Assembly (NCBI GenBank): GCA_003993805.1
Contig: RSEF01000005.1
Location: forward strand, 19,529,517 to 19,593,516
Length of the DNA stretch: 64,000 nucleotides
Direction of reading: 5' to 3'
Source: Himantopus leucocephalus
Taxonomy: Eukaryota; Chordata; Aves; Charadriiformes; Recurvirostridae
In this document: positions 30,840 through 46,100 of the stretch, one piece after another
Layout: every line of letters starts with the position of its first letter
How positions within the stretch are numbered: position 1 is the first letter of the stretch
Program-made: the position numbers and the translations under genes
The notes under the pieces: model-generated
Database searches by the model: none
What the model saw: only the letters and a program-made list of their open reading frames with translations
What the model was told of the DNA's origin: nothing

Positions 30840-31208
30840 TAGTGCCCTTATAAACAGCAAGCTGTGACAAAAAGTTACAGAAGCTGAATTATATAGCGGT
30901 ATATCTAGAGTTAGAAATCCTGTTCCTTATTTATTTTAAAATATTATAAGTGTTTTGCAGTTTCACATAAAATGCAACATTAAAAATGTCTCTTTGATGA
31001 GTGAATCTATAAACTGCAAAAGCTATTAGTTATCTACCATTTTAAGTTTAAAAAAAGAGTACTGGAAGAAAACCTGTTCTGTAATTATAAGCAGGTATAT
31101 TTTCTACAATTAATATAAAAAGGATTAGAAATGTTAGCAAGCTACAATTACAGAAAATCATATTAAGAATTTCTTATTATACACCAAAAAATCATGACAG
31201 CCTCCCAA
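30840..31208. other. AT-rich spacer between two CR1 pieces
   Basis: AT-rich sequence without recognised content. It separates two minus-strand CR1 fragments whose order is not that of a single element, so they are independent insertions. Confidence 0.5.
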
Positions 31209-31210
31209 CA

Positions 31211-31562
31211 CAAAATCATAGAATGGTTAGAGTTGGAAGGGACCTTAAAGATCACCTAGTTCCAACCCCCCTGCCATGGGCAGGGACACCTCCCACTAGA
31301 CCAGGATGCTCAAAGCCCCATCCAGCCTGGCCTTGAACACCTCCAGGGATGGGGCAGCCACAGCTTCTCTGGGCAACCTCTTCTAGTGTCTCACCACCTT
31401 CACAGTAAAGAATTTCTTCCTAATATCTGATCTAAATCTACCCTCTCTCAGCTTAAAACTGTTACCCCTCATCCTATCGCTACACTCCCTGATAGAGTCC
31501 CTCCCCGTCTTTCTTGTAGGCCCCCTTTAGGTACCGGAAAGCCACTATAAGGTCTCCCCAGA
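31211..31562 (-). mobile_element. CR1 LINE 3' end
   Basis: Begins AAAATCATAGAATGGTTAGAG, the reverse complement of the CR1 3' tail. It continues through the very common avian block (TTGGAAGGGACC, CCAACCCCCCTGCCATGGGC, CTTCTCTGGGCAACCT) to the C-terminal ORF2 remnant near 31500-31560. This is a 5'-truncated copy of about 350 bp. Confidence 0.95.
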
Positions 31563-34500
31563 ATGCAGCATGTGGGAGAAAAAAAAATTTGAACCCTAAA
31601 CCCAGAAATATGCAGGTTATGAATAACATCAACTGTAAAACGGTTTAAAGTAGGCAGCCCTCGCAGAATGAGGAGGAAAAACAAGTCTGCAGTCAGTACA
31701 GTTACATTGTTACCCCAGATTTCAATACTCTGTGTGAAGTCTGTGGATTTGCAAATCAAAAAACAAAAAAACCATTGATTTAGTTTGTCATGTTCCATAT
31801 CATAGGTCATTAGATCTCAATCATGTATCCCTGTGTTCAACTGCAGTAATTGGTGTTTAATTAAGGGAAAATTTTGAGAAAGCAATCCAATTTGGCTTTG
31901 GCACAGCATTTGCTGAAGAAGAACGAGGGAGACAGTAGCACCCTCCTCCTCCCCCAACCAGCAGGATTCCAGCTGGAACAAGTGTGGACTGTCCTGGGTT
32001 GTGACTCCTTCCAGCCACACTGAGGACTTTAAAGATGGTAAATTTAGCAATCCTATAATAATTTATTCCACCACTTAATTATCCTCATTGTTAAAAAGCT
32101 GTCCCAAATTGCTAATGCAAATTTCTGTGGCTCAGCTATCAGACATTAATTACGTCTTTCTCTGCTGGATTTAAGTGCTTTTTATTAACCACTATATACT
32201 CATATGTTGTAATCAAGTGACATCTCAATTTTATTTTAGATAAAGTAAACAGATTGAGCTCAGTTCCTCACAGCAAGACACTTTCTAATCTGAGAAACAT
32301 GTCAATGGCTCTTTCCTTCATCTGCTCCAATTTTTCAACAGTCTTTTAAAAACATGGACTTCGTGAGCACTATCTCAATGTCATATACAAAGATCTAAGA
32401 CTTCTCAGTATTTTTTTTACAGATTCAAAGATTTCATTAGTCCTTTTTTCCAGGACACCAAACTGTGGTGAAGAGTTTGGAACAAGCTATATTCTGTTCT
32501 GAGAAAAAAATATTCTGAGTGGGGATAAGTGGAAAAAGCTCTGCAAACTCAGCAAGGTAATAGCTAATTACAGACACCTCAAGAGCCAGGCAATCAGCAG
32601 AATGAGCCAATGAGCTGTCATTAAACATCATTCAGCATCAATTCTTGATTGAAAACCGTATCTTTTCAGAATATGTTTTTCACCAACAAAAACTGTGCTG
32701 CAAAATGAGTACTACAACTAATTTCCAATGTTAGAGCACAGTCCACATTATCATCACATAATTTTAGGCATCTAACTCAGTTTAGGAGCACACCTTTCTT
32801 TCCTGGGTACCCAGATAGGTTTTAAGTTAGAGGTTTTAAGTTAGACTATCAGAATACCACCTGTTATGCGTAGGGCTTTTGTACGTGCCAAAGAGCCACA
32901 TGCACACTCTGAGAGAATGCAAAAATATAACTGATTTGGGAAAATTATTTCAAATGGTGACTATACATTTGGGAGCTCTAAGGTTGAGGGTAGCAAGCAC
33001 ACAGGCTGAAATCCAAATTCCCAACAGGACACATCCACAGATCTTGATATTCATAAATGTTGAGTCTTACTTGTCAGAAAATAAAATACAAGGACATGGA
33101 AGTACAGGCATGCATATTACCCTAGGTTATAGGGTTCCTTTAAAATAGTTGCTGGTCAAACAGGGTTCCTACTATGAACAGAGAATCATACCTTTATTAT
33201 TTCAGCAACTATCAATTTCATCAAATAGGGGCTATATCCCCTGCAGTTTCTCTGACAAAGTGATCCGCCAGAGTCTGGAAGATTATCCAATTACATTTCA
33301 AACGAACTTACAGCAAGGATGACTAAAGATAGAAGTCTTTCATTATGAAAAGAAGAGCATTACAAAAAGAAAAAGGAAAGAGCATGGGCGAGTGTGCATG
33401 AGAGAGAGTGAACTTCATTTCTCACATGAGTAAAGTGAGGAGAACTCTACCTGTCCTTAAGTTTTGTGGTAAGTGGCTTCAGGATCCCTAGTGTCCCTAG
33501 AGTCTGGACCTGCTTGCTTTCCTTCCTTTCTTCTTTCCTTCTACTTCTCTCCATTTTGCCAGAGTGCCCAATTGATTCAGATGCATTTGAAGTTAACTGC
33601 TGATCAAACCCATTTATTCCTCTTCATTGGTAACAGCTCCCACCTGACTGACCCTTAGGCATGGTGGGGCAAACCTTACCGCAGTTTCAGAGTGGATGTT
33701 CTCCTTCAGCCAGCACGGTAGTGTGTCAGTGCACACAAGCTGGGAACACCGCACGACACACTTGAAATATGTATTCACGTGCATGTATTTTAATATTAGA
33801 ACCGTATTGGACTATGTTGTCTTTTCGAGCAAATAAAAAGGTTTCATTGATTTTGGTGACAGCATCAAATCACTTATTCTGTAGGGAAACAACCAACCAA
33901 CAAAACCAACTGCAACATAACAATGTCAAGTAACAAGTTTAGAAAATTTAGTCATCAAGCTCTACCACAGCCTCGCAAAAGCTCTCCTGAGGTATGAATA
34001 TATAGCACTTATGAGTTTTAAAAACGCCTAGAGGGAGTGGCAATGACTGCACACTAATAGCCATTTCTGCATTAAGTAACAAATTCGGGTTAATTACAAG
34101 AGTCTGTTTGGATCCATTAAACAAAAAATCCCGATAACTAATTCCTCGGGTAATATCGTTCAGTAGTGCTTGACAAAATAAACTGAGAACCATGTTATTA
34201 AAGACATGAAAGACAATAAAAGATCAGCCATTCTAAAGCAGATTACACTTAAAATATACCTCATTTCTGATTCATTTCCAGGCAAATGTAAACCTTCTCA
34301 AATCTTTGATTTAATTCTCAGATATTACTAAACTATAAAACAGAGTGAAGTGTCAGGGAAGATTTCAGTCCACCGCATAGTTATGTTGAATGTAGTTCGA
34401 TTTACTTCTAGGACTGCAAAAAGTATAAAATGAGAGCAAAAGTATTTTGTCTTATATAGAAGCTTCTCCGAAATTTCTGTAAAGTTGTTGAGGATGGGAG

Positions 34501-36416
34501 CTCAGCACACGGATTTGATCATTTATTTATCTAACAAACTATCACAAAGTTAAGAATCCTGTTTGAATTTCAAGATTTATATTTTATATTATCCCCTTAT
34601 ATTTTCCAAACTTTTGTTATTGTAGTCGCTTTTCACTTTACATAGTCTATTCATCATACAAGCAGGATACATATAAAGGCAGATCTAGAAAGTTTTATAG
34701 GTATCAGTATTACAGGGAGGTGTAACTGTGGGCTAGTCTAGCGCCTTTTATCATGAAAAGACACCAAATTTCAAATTGTTGTTTCTCCAGGTGAGTAAAT
34801 TCACATGTGTGTATATATATATGTATACACACACACACAAAGAGGACATCTTCTCTTAATATTCTAGTCTGGGATCTTTACCAAAGTTTACATGCCATAC
34901 CCGGTGTCACTGTACTGGACTTAGTCCCTTGTCTCTTTCGGGAAAAATAATGAACAGGGATTAACTGAACAGCATTAACCATGTGTGCTCACTTTTTTCA
35001 TGGAATCATTTATCTGTGATGGATTTTATCTCAGAGGCTCAGGGAAACAAACTCATCAAATTACCAAGAGAAATCACAGTTTTGCTGAAGAATTACTCCA
35101 GATGTCTTAGCTCAAACCAACTTCTATACATCTGCAACTGTTGTTCACTTATGCTGTTTCTATTTTTAACCTCTTAAATGAAGCTTTTCACTTCATCCAA
35201 GTCTATTCCATCCTGAAGTGAAACATTAACGAAAAAGTTATCCAAGCACGATCTAGCAATTTGCTGGCATTTATAGTGCTAGAAATCATACATTTTGCAT
35301 GTTTTCTGACGTTTGAGCTTAAGGTATTATTTTACATAGAAGGTAGGAGTTTAATATTTTTGTTGAAGTACCTTTTTCTATTAGGATATTACTATTTCCA
35401 GCTTTTTCTTTTAAATATTCTGTTCTGATGGTTACATAAAGTACAAAAGTTTGAGTTGCAGAATTTATGTTGTGTTGCATTTTCATTTGGCATTTAGAAA
35501 AAAGCTAAAAGGGATCTTTCAAATCCTTGAATATTTTTAATAAAGTATCAAGCAAGAAGTCATTCAAGTGTACATTTTCATGACAAGATAAATAAAAAGT
35601 GAAGAGGCATAAAGACCAAAAAGCCATCTGCAGACAATCTAGTGTAATTAACAGGACTCAAAAATTGCAAATATGTTTTAGGATTATTTTTACTTCTTAT
35701 TGTTTTGAATTTTTTTCATTAAAAAAATCATTTTTCATTAATTAAACATTTCTCATTCATTAAAAAAATCATACACATTCCGTATAAGAATGTGGTCCTC
35801 GTTTTGCTGGGGACTTCTTAAGGCCTCAGAATAAGTTGATTTTTAAGATTCTTTCTCTATCAGTCTGCTGAACTCAAGCATTCCCTTCTGAAGTTAATAT
35901 TTCATTAGTCAAACAACAGCCTCTTTCCCTACAGAAAAAAAAACACCTTAAGTATCTATTGTGCAAACTAGGGAGATTTTCAAAGATTTTAATTTTTTGT
36001 CATTCCTGGTAAAGCATAAACTGCCAGAAACTTATTTTTCCCCATTTGCAGAGTCTTACTAAACACAGACAAAATGAAAGATACCTATTGAAAAGAGGGA
36101 GAAAGTTAAGTCAATATGCTAATTTACACATTATAATATATAGCTTTTTCTTCCTTTTTCTACTTTTGAAAATAGTGTTACCATGTAAGCAAATATTTGC
36201 AGGATTATAAAAATTCATTAATATTGGTTAAAATACTCCTGTACTTTACTTAAATTTAAGTGCTTAGATGTTTTTCTGAAGTACTTCTGATTTCTTATCC
36301 AGGATATAGTAAATAAAAGCTTTTGTATCGCATCTTCTACCAATTTTTTTTATTTTTATTTTGTTTTTTTTACTGATCACGGTGAAGTTTGAACTGCCAG
36401 TATGTTGGTACTTTAT
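31563..36416. other. AT-rich non-coding DNA
   Basis: No gene is supported over about 4.8 kb. A compound TA/CA microsatellite is listed separately. Frames are short and featureless. Confidence 0.5.
34805..34841. repeat. Compound (TG/TA/CA)n microsatellite
   Basis: TGTGTGTATATATATATGTATACACACACACACA, a near-palindromic alternating purine-pyrimidine tract. Confidence 0.85.
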
Positions 36417-36510
36417 GAATCACAAAGTCATGGGTCTGGAAAGGAACGCAAGAGATCAACTAGTCAATCAGCCCTCCAAAAGGCAGGATCTATTCATAAC
36501 AACCCTTCAT
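36417..36510 (-). mobile_element. Old CR1/L3-like LINE 3' end
   Basis: GAATCACAAAGTCATGGGTC, GGAAAGGAACGCAAGAGATC, then AGCCCTCCAAAAGGCAGGATC resemble the diverged tail of ancient CR1/L3 copies (tail, GGAAGGGACCTCAAGAGATC, CAGCCCCCTGCCAAGGCAGG). The match is weak, as expected for an old insertion. Confidence 0.5.
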
Positions 36511-39500
36511 AAAGCACTAAAAAAAAAAAATCTTTATTTAACCTATTATACAGATCACAGATGACAAGGATTGAACAAATTTGCTGGAAAGGCTTATGGT
36601 CTTTTTCATCATATTTATTTTGACCATTCCTTGCTGCTTTTAGCATCATATATGAAGCACTGAGAGAACTAATTCTTCCTTTCCTCTTCTCAGTAGCTTT
36701 TTATACATTTGTTTACACATTCATTTCCCCTGCTTATATGACTTGCTACATTTTTAGAAGCTTGTCAGAATTCTGTTCTGCTTATGCAGATCTGCCTATA
36801 CCCAAAATGAAAATGCCAGGAACTGAGCTATTACAAATGCATAGTTAGAGCTGGCTGGAGTCACTTCAGCATCCTTGTGAACTCAGCACAGCCAAATGTT
36901 ACAAAGCATTTAACAGCCTTAATGTCTCTGTCTAGGAGTTTTTCATCTGCAGCAACCTTTCCCTGACTTTTCCCTGCAGTAGGCTGCCAAAGACTTTTTC
37001 TTTTTGAGAAACAGATATATTGTACCATTTGCCTGTACCTCATCAAATCAGATTATGCCTTAAAGCTGCCCAGTGAAACTTGTATAAGCAAAAATATCCT
37101 GACCAAGCGAAAGACTTCAAAAAACAAAACCTGCAAAGACAGCTTGAAGACACCCAAGGTAAGCTAATTCTGACAGACTGCTGATATCATCAGTATTGTT
37201 TTTCGTTCAAGGCAGGTGTTTTCCTCCATCTCTGTTTTGTCAAGGTCTGGGGAAGGCAACTGAACATGAGTCAAGGATTTGTAACTAACAAATCACATCT
37301 TATTAGGTTTTCTATTTTTGGAATTTGAAGAAATTAATATTTATATAGCTGTGTTTGTGCTAGATGTTCTTTTGCAAAAATAAACTTGAGATATTTCACT
37401 GAATTAATCTAAAAAATGCAAAGTAATGACCCCGTCCAGGGTATATAACAATGTTTGTTAGAGTTACGAAATATCTTGCAAATACATACCAAGTTGTCCT
37501 CTCAAGTGGAAATCAAAGCAATATTTAATCTCAAATTAAACTCAGAATTGTTAGAAAATAAAATATTATTACTTTGAATATAAGGTTGCACATAAAATGT
37601 TTTATTTGCCACACTTTATATGACTTCTAAAGCCAACTTTCAAGTATTCTAAAAATACTGTATGGCGTATGTGTTCACTTGATTAATTTTTGTCACCACA
37701 CTTTTATTAATACAACTCTATAGCAGAAGACATCTGCATAATATTCCTGCAGGAGCTAAGGATGTGAGATAGAAGGTTTGCAAGCAGAGAACTATTAATA
37801 GTTCTTGCAAATTAAATTACATAATGAAACACAACTTATATAAGATCACAGCTTAGAAATCCTTTGTCTTTGTAAATAAGTTTTAGTTCTGTATAAACTT
37901 GAATGCACTGGTTCAGGAGTGTCTGAATTTACACATACCTGTTTAGCACAAAACCAACAGAGAGATGCGTCTGTGTACATCTTGCCTAAGTCTTTTTTGC
38001 AATATGAATATTGATAAAGTAAAAAAGAAACAATATAGCCACTCTACAAAGTATCTTCAAAGGCATTTTCTATGGTTTAAGATACATAAGGGTGTGGAAG
38101 TTATACTGCATTCAGAAGGGACCACCTACCACCATGCAACAATGCATGTGATTTGTTACTGGTGAAGTCAGAATGTTAATTTCTGCACAGTGGAAAGTTG
38201 TCGGGATTTTCTGGACTGAAAACCTGATTAACTCGACTTCAATTATCTGGGACAACAAACCCATATTACGAAGCTGCAAAAAGTAAAAGCATTCTATAAT
38301 ATGTTTTTCCTTATCATTAATATTTCTCACAGGTGTCATTCTCCTACTACTCACGCAGAGCAGAGTGCATACACGTACAGAGCGTACGTGGGAAAGGGTT
38401 GAACATTGACACCACGGCGGACAGTAGAGGATCCTTTAACCTGGCAAGCAAGGCTGAGATCAGACAAAAACATGGTAGAGAGAATGTAACCAGTACTCCT
38501 AGTAAGGAGTTGATTGCCAAAACAAGCTCTCTTAAAGTAAGATTCCTTGTGAAAATTCTATAAAATGGGACTGGATATCTTTCTAAAAGATGAGTGTCAG
38601 TTTCACCAGCTTTATGATTTGACTCTTGCGGTGGAAATTTTGCTATACCAGAAATCAGAAAAGATGATTACAGAGATACCTTGTGACCTTAAAATACACA
38701 GACCTGTGGCATTCCCCTAAAAGAGCGGAAATGGTAGAAGTACATCTAGCTACAAATGCTTTTTTTCCCAAGAGGAAATTGATATATAAAAAAAAGAAAA
38801 AAACAGGAGAAATAGATATGTATAGGTAAGGATACATGCATCTACACACAGAGACAGGTATATATGCACGTCCACACACAAAGACAGACATATAACAGAG
38901 AATCTGTGGATACGCTTTCTTCCTGAATTATTTTTATCATAAGAAAGAGAAAAGCATAACCTCCGAAATCATCATCATAAAGTAAGAAAGGAGACAGGGA
39001 GCCTGTAGAAAATACTGAAGATTATTATAAAGTTCATTAATTAAAAGGGAAAATGTTTGTTTATTTGAGTTTGAATTTCTTTACTTCAAAAGCACATTTA
39101 TATTCTTGTGGGAGTTTTGATACTGAATGCTTCACAGTCCAGTATGAATTCTGAATTTAAAAGTATCTTGTAAAGACATTTCAGATGGGGTTTGACAATG
39201 GGTGTAACGTGCTTCTGACACATTCTTTATAATACTAATTTCCCAGCTTTTGATGAGTACTAGTTTAACAGAGATCTTTTTGTTTCTGAAATGCGTACAA
39301 ATTAATATATGTGAGATATTATTCTGGAACAGCTAAATATTCTCCCATATATTTTTCTCCTTTTCATCTTTTTACCCCAGACTCAGCTCAGCTATACCAA
39401 TCCCATTAAATGTTCATTTCTGCTTTTGGTATGAAAGCTATTGACTTACTGGTTCATTATCACTAGTAGAGTTGTGTTAATATCAACACAGAAACATGAA

Positions 39501-42500
39501 TAAATTATCAACAGATGGAATTCTTCTTTGCATGGCAGATAGAACTATCCTTACTCTACTCAGGCACATTTGGGTTTCTATCAAAGGCAACTGAGCAGTG
39601 GGTGCAGAGTCAGGCCCAATGATCCCAAGTCCTGCAGGGAGAGGACCAAGGCCTGGTTTGCACATGATGTGGATAATTGACCAGTCTCTCAAGCACTTGT
39701 GACTGAATTGCCAGCTGTCACAAGGCCCTGAAATTAAGGTAATACTGATAGCTACTAATGTAATTAAGAGTCAGAGTCCAGAAATGGAAAGGACTGAGAA
39801 AACAAAAGCTATTGCTAGTCATACCATAGCAACAACAAAAACAGATAAATCTCCTCTGAAATTATGGTGACATTAAGGATAACTATGTGTTTCGGTAACC
39901 ACACAAAATGAGGTAGCACACTACAAGGAAATTCACTTTCACCTTGATCTCCATAACAACTTTTCTATAATAAGTGAACACAACAAACTGTAGTAAGTCA
40001 TCCTCCAAGCAGCTTTGCTTCAGGCACACACTCAGCAAGGAAATGCAAGGTCTTTCAACTAACTTCATTTAAAAAACCGACTGCTGTTCAGTTAAGTTTC
40101 CGTTAGTGGCACTTTAATTCAAGCAAGTTCTTTGAAGGATTTCTTTTCTCTTTTTGATACATGTTTCAGATATTTCACTAAAATGCTCTCTGGGAGCTCA
40201 TGTCATGTTAACTGCAAATTAAAAGAAGTAAATTGGCAGTACCAAAGTAGACCGTTTTTATTAAATTAATTTTTAAACACTAGGGAAACTTTAAAACAAA
40301 GGAAGCAGACTAAAAACCAAGCCAAATCTTAATCCTTGAAAAGCCTGTCATTAAAATTGCCACAGTATTCTTAATTTCCAGTGTTCCCCAATTCATTTAC
40401 TATGTGCAGTCCTTTTTCCTCTGTCACACATATGGGACCATACATAATTTGAAATTGTATCTGTTATCCTGAGTGTATTAACAATATCTTTCAGATTTTC
40501 TATTTTACATTATGTTATAGTGTTCACCACTGCCGTACTACAGTAAGGGATACTTCTCTAATCAAGTGAGGCAGTGAAACTTTGTGAAGTGTTTTGTCTT
40601 ACCTAAGTCACTGATCTTATCCATCATGTATTCTGTGCCTAAGCTAACTATCCTGAACATATCCAGGACTGAAATACAGCCAACTAAGATGTCTGATCTG
40701 CACAAAAGTTCTGTGATGGTTCACTTTCATAACTTAGTCATCTAAAATCTGCACATCCTATCCATAATGCCCTGTTTTATTCTGCTCAGCTCATCAGCTG
40801 AGCAATCAGCTAATTGGTAAGAGCCAGGTCAAAACCAAACACCATTATAAACATAACGAGACCTGCTGACCAGGAAAAATGGGTAAAAGCCAGGAATCCT
40901 TACACATTTCTCTGGGCCTTAAAGTTAGCGAAGCAGTAATGGTGTATGAGCGATTTCTGCTTCTTGTAGGTCATGTCATTGTATTCAGCAGGACTGAGCT
41001 GCATAAGTTGGAAGGAAAAAAAAGGAAAACAATAATTTCTCACCCTACTCTCAGCTTCCCCAACCTATGGACAAGAGAAACAATACGACATGAGAATCTT
41101 ACTGAGGATACCACACTTCTGTGAACACTCACCCCAGCCTCCTGGCTCTGTGACTGGTCTTTATTGGCATTCACTGCTGCAAAGCTGTTAAGATGTTAAG
41201 AAAATTCTCGTGTGTCCTCAAAGAACATGGGGAGTTTTGTTATACTCCCAAAACACCATTTCCCATGTGGGCCTACGATAAGGTAAAGTGATCCTTTCAC
41301 AGAAAGTTACATTTCTTGAAGTGCGAGGGTGACTTACAGGAGAGCCTCAAACTTCAGCCACTAACAGGTACATATAAAAGATGTGACAGAAGTTTTCAAC
41401 ATCTCTCTACAGTTCACCAGCATATTCTTCCTGCTAACTCTGCATTTTGTTATCCTGTTCTCCTCCAATGGCCATTTCTTCCAGGAGTAAAAGTAGCCCC
41501 TCAGGAGCTGTGCCTGCCCTCATCTTCTCCTCTTTTTCTAACTCCATGCCTATCCTTTTGCTTCAGTCGCCCAACCCTTCCAAGTTTCCTAGAGACCATA
41601 TGAAGGAGTGCTAAAAACAAGCATATCAGCATCCCAGCAGCGAAAATAAGCTGTAATCAGAGCATTTGGGACAGCAGGAATATGACAGAGGAATTGAGAT
41701 AGCATACACTTGTACAAAACTCTGCAAGAAACATATCTAAGGGAAAAAGAAAAATGATCTCGTACCTTTCTCAATGTGGCAATCATGTCAGAAACTTCTG
41801 GGATCCCAAATTTCCTTAGCGAAATGTAGCTTTCACCATCTGCTGTGTGGGGGGTGTCCATTACTGCTACTAAGTCCAGTACCATGCTTGTTTAAATGTG
41901 AAGCCTGACTGAAAAGTGGCTATGGCACCTGTGACTGTGGAGACACAAATCTTGGAGACTTTCCATACCAAGAATTCCGATGCAATAAAAGGATGGCAAC
42001 TCTCATGCTTCTGATATATATGTGATTCCCATTAAGATAAATGTGTTTTTTATATTTGGGGAGAGTTACAAGCTCTCATGGATATGAGAAGAACATTTGT
42101 TCTCTATGAGTTCTGTTTCCTTACCAGTAATTTTTAATTTTGTAACAAATGTTCTTAAAATTTCATAGACTATTTAACACTTTGATTGAAAATTTTCCTA
42201 TTAAGAAATAAAGGGAGCTTCTCTCTTAAAATTTAAAATAAAATAAAAATCTTGTTGCTCACTTTCCTTTCATTTACTTTGGAATAAATTCAGAGTAAAT
42301 CAAATTATGATAATAAAGTTACACTCTGTAAGTCAATAAGTGGATTATTTACAAAAGTTTTCTATATTTCTTTCCAGGACAGATATTTTTTTTTTTCCTG
42401 ATACAAAATTTTTTTTTTTTCCTGCAGCTTTCTTCTAGGAAAAAACTCGTATTCCACAAAAATATTAAGTTCCAAGTCTCAGATTTTTCCTTTGCTCCTC

Positions 42501-43106
42501 TTTTTTATTGTAAAGACACTTTAGTATTGCCTTTCTTGTCTTTGTTTTCAAACTTAACAAATATAACTAGCTTATAAATGAATCCCTTTGTTTATTATGG
42601 ATTAGCTAATTTTTTAACATATTAGCACCCTTTGTTCATGCCAACAACTAGTGGCTGGTAATAAAGAAATTACTGAAAATAAAATAAAGCTATCGAGTTC
42701 CTCTTCTGGTAAAAGATGGGAAAGTAGCATCTTTCCTCAAAAAACCTACAAATACAATGAGATTTATCTTACATGGGCGCATTGAAAATGCTGTTCCACT
42801 TGCAAAATGAATTTTGAAGCAATTGAAGGTATTATTTTCAGTGCCTCACAATCTTCTGGTCTAATTGATCCAACCAATGACAATCACCACCTATCTGGTT
42901 CCTTCAACCTCCCTTTGAAGGGTATTAGCACACTTCAGCTGCACTATGCCGCAGTTACTAAGGCAACCAGTGTGTGAAGCAGGCAGAAACTCTGTTTATT
43001 CACTTTATTACATTCTGCTGCCAGAGAAACCCTACAAAATTATGTATCTCAAAGCTACAATTTTGCATGCAAGGAACATAATAACGGACATTTGGGGGGC
43101 GGTGGT

Positions 43107-43134
43107 GTCTGTCTGTCTGTCTGTCTTTCTTTCT
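43107..43134. repeat. (GTCT)n/(TTCT)n microsatellite
   Basis: Five GTCT units followed by two TTCT units, preceded by a G-rich TTTGGGGGGCGGTG. Confidence 0.95.
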
Positions 43135-46100
43135 AACACATACTTTTCTGTTTGTGGAATAAGGAAATACAGGTTTCATAACAGCCATGATGGAGTATAA
43201 CACAAGGTAAATACGAAGTACTCCAGGCAAGTTATGAGCACCTCCAAGTCTACAGTAGACATAGAATTTGCTCCCTCAAAGTACCTGCTATGCACAGCCT
43301 GATGCAACAACACAGATTTGTGTCCTATATGTAAAATTTCTCACATGCTCACTGGATGACGCCAACTTGGACTCCCATGTAACTGTTGGGCTACTCCATA
43401 CTGCGTGACCTGGGAGTGCTTATCCAAATGCCAGGTTTGCTCTGTCCTACGTGATTTTAAGTTTGGGAAAAACCAAACCCTATCCCCTTCTTCATGCTCA
43501 TTTTTCCTCAAGAAAGCAAGCCACATACTTTTTATCAAAATATTTCACTGATTAGCTTATGCTAAATATATTTCAGAAGATATATTCTTCTGAAGAGACA
43601 AAAAATGCAAGTTTTTTGCAAGGTTTGAGAGGTTACAGGATAGAGTCAGAAGAGATTTGCCTAACACAAAACCAATTCTATGTCTTTCAGCAATACTGGC
43701 AAAATGTTCTGCCCTGATCTCTAATTCATTTTGACATTACAAATATAAAATCTCTCCCTCTCTTACTGCTTTCACCAAGTGCAAAACCAATTAGACCTCT
43801 GTGGAGGAATCCAGCCTCTGAGGTTAGTGCAGGTGAATTACATGTTCTGATGAATTAGCTGAAATATTAACGTAGCAGAAATAATCACTTTACACACTGA
43901 AGGCTGAGACTCTAATTGTGTCTTGCACATTTATACGTGGCAGACACTATTTAAAAGGACAAAGAGTGCGGCTTAGAGGAGGCAGCAGCCTTGATGGAGA
44001 AAATAGGAAACCTCTCCCAGTTTGAATGGAGCTGCCAAGAGAGCTCGCCTTGGAACGGTTCCCCCTATAGTGAAATGTTAGCAGTTTTGTTTAGAGCTAG
44101 TCAGAAGTTTTCCAGCGAAACAGAGTCCATCAAAAGTGTTAGCTTGTTGAGCTTCAAATTATTAGTTTGATCAGCTGTGTTTGTTCATCCGTGTCCAACC
44201 CAAAATATTTCTTCTGTCTAAAGATCTATTTTAAACACTGAAGAGAGGATTTGCATGTCTACTTCCAAACTATTCATCCAAGCCTCCTTTTATGTTCAGC
44301 AGAGAAACTGGCATTTATAGAAAACAGTTTATCTGCACAGTTTTAGCCCTGTAGGAGGAGTGGAGTTATGTCCTACTCTTCCCTGTTTTTCTCCACTGTA
44401 ATGGAAACAGAGACATCTGTCCCAAACACAGGCATCTACAATTCATCAGACAAATCATCCCCTTAAAGACTTTGATCTACTGTCTCTTCTCAGTATATTC
44501 CTGTCCTCAGAAAATTATTAGTCTGGCCAATGTGAAATTCCTGTTTGAGTTATAGGAAACTTGTGTAGTTGAGTAAAATACTTAAGAGAAGCCTTGCAGT
44601 GCAGGACAAAAATACAAGCATTTCTGTTAGTGTATCAATGAAGCAGAGAAAGACTGGAAACTGTGGCCATCAGACTGCTATATTTGCTTCACTGAACCTT
44701 AGGAAGCTGGCAGCCAGTTGCAATTCTGAGTTGCATCACAAGGTTGAAGAACCCCATGATCACATTAACTCATTAATTGTACACAGACAACTGTGCCCCA
44801 ACTCACTTTTTCCTTTGCAAAGTCAATCTGATCCAGACTTGAGAACAAGGATCCAGATTATTCAGGCCATCCAGAATCAGAAATCATGTATGTAAAAGAA
44901 TTTTATGTGAAAGAAAGAGGAAAATTGCATTTTTCCAGAGGGAATTAAGAAGCTTGTGGATGCGTATGTGCTGTTAGTATGTGTTGTAATGTTTCCTAGA
45001 CTTGGAGATACAACTTGGTGGAGGAACAACTGAATTCTAACAACTAGTAAAACTCTTCCACAATCTGCACCTTCACAACTGGTAAGAGAATCACTGAGAA
45101 GAGGTTTTCCTTCTCTGCAATTTAAAAGGTTTACATGCTCCATGATTTCAGTGCCCACTTCTCATGTGAATTCTGCTCAGATCAATCAGATACCTCTGGA
45201 AACAGTTTGCATGGTTCATGCCTTCGCATTCGAGGCTGTTTGAAAGTGAGCTAGGATGAGATTAGGTGATTCTGTAAATACTTTAAGTTACAAAGTTTAA
45301 GGTACAAACATATTTTTCTTAAATCATATTGTAGACTAATCGACAGTCTTGATTGATTAACACAGCCACAGGAAAAAAAAATATGGTGTATTAGCACTTA
45401 ATGCACTGATAGGTTACTGTTTTAGCAAATAATTGAACTCCGTTGGATCACCAGATTTCTGCCACAAACTAATAAAAACAGAGGAGATAAATGAGATTCC
45501 TACTGAAGCCATTGATTCAGCGAGGCTGGCTGTGGAGGGGCTGTCCCAGCACTGCTGCAGCTTAGTACAGAGCAGATCAGTCCCAGGCAGTTACCTGACC
45601 AGTGTCAAGCTCAGCAGGGCAGAAAGGTATCAGAAAGTTCTTCTCTCTTTTTCAGTCAGGTTGAAGTCTGACACAGCAAAGTTTCTAGTCCACAATAATT
45701 TCTTCATATCTGAGTTTTCACTTACAGAGTCTGAATTGTCCAAAAGCAATGAACACTTTGTAGCTTTCCTGTATGAAGGAGGAGGATGAATGCATTAAGA
45801 GCTCCAAAATTCATGGTGCTGTTACACTACAGTGTCACCTTACAACTGCAAATGATAGAGCTGAAAATGTTTTTATTGCAACTGCACATAATTTCTATCA
45901 GTAGGACTCGTGTTGCTAGTAGTAAATCGTAGTAGTACATAGATTAAGATGACTCTGCTGCCTCCTGCATTGGTGAGTCGATTTGAGATGGATTGTTCAG
46001 ATGACACCGAGTAACTATAGTCCTGATCCTCAGCTTGTATAAGCTGGACGAAGAAGTGAATCTGCTCTACAACATGAGAGTACATCAATGGTAATCATAG

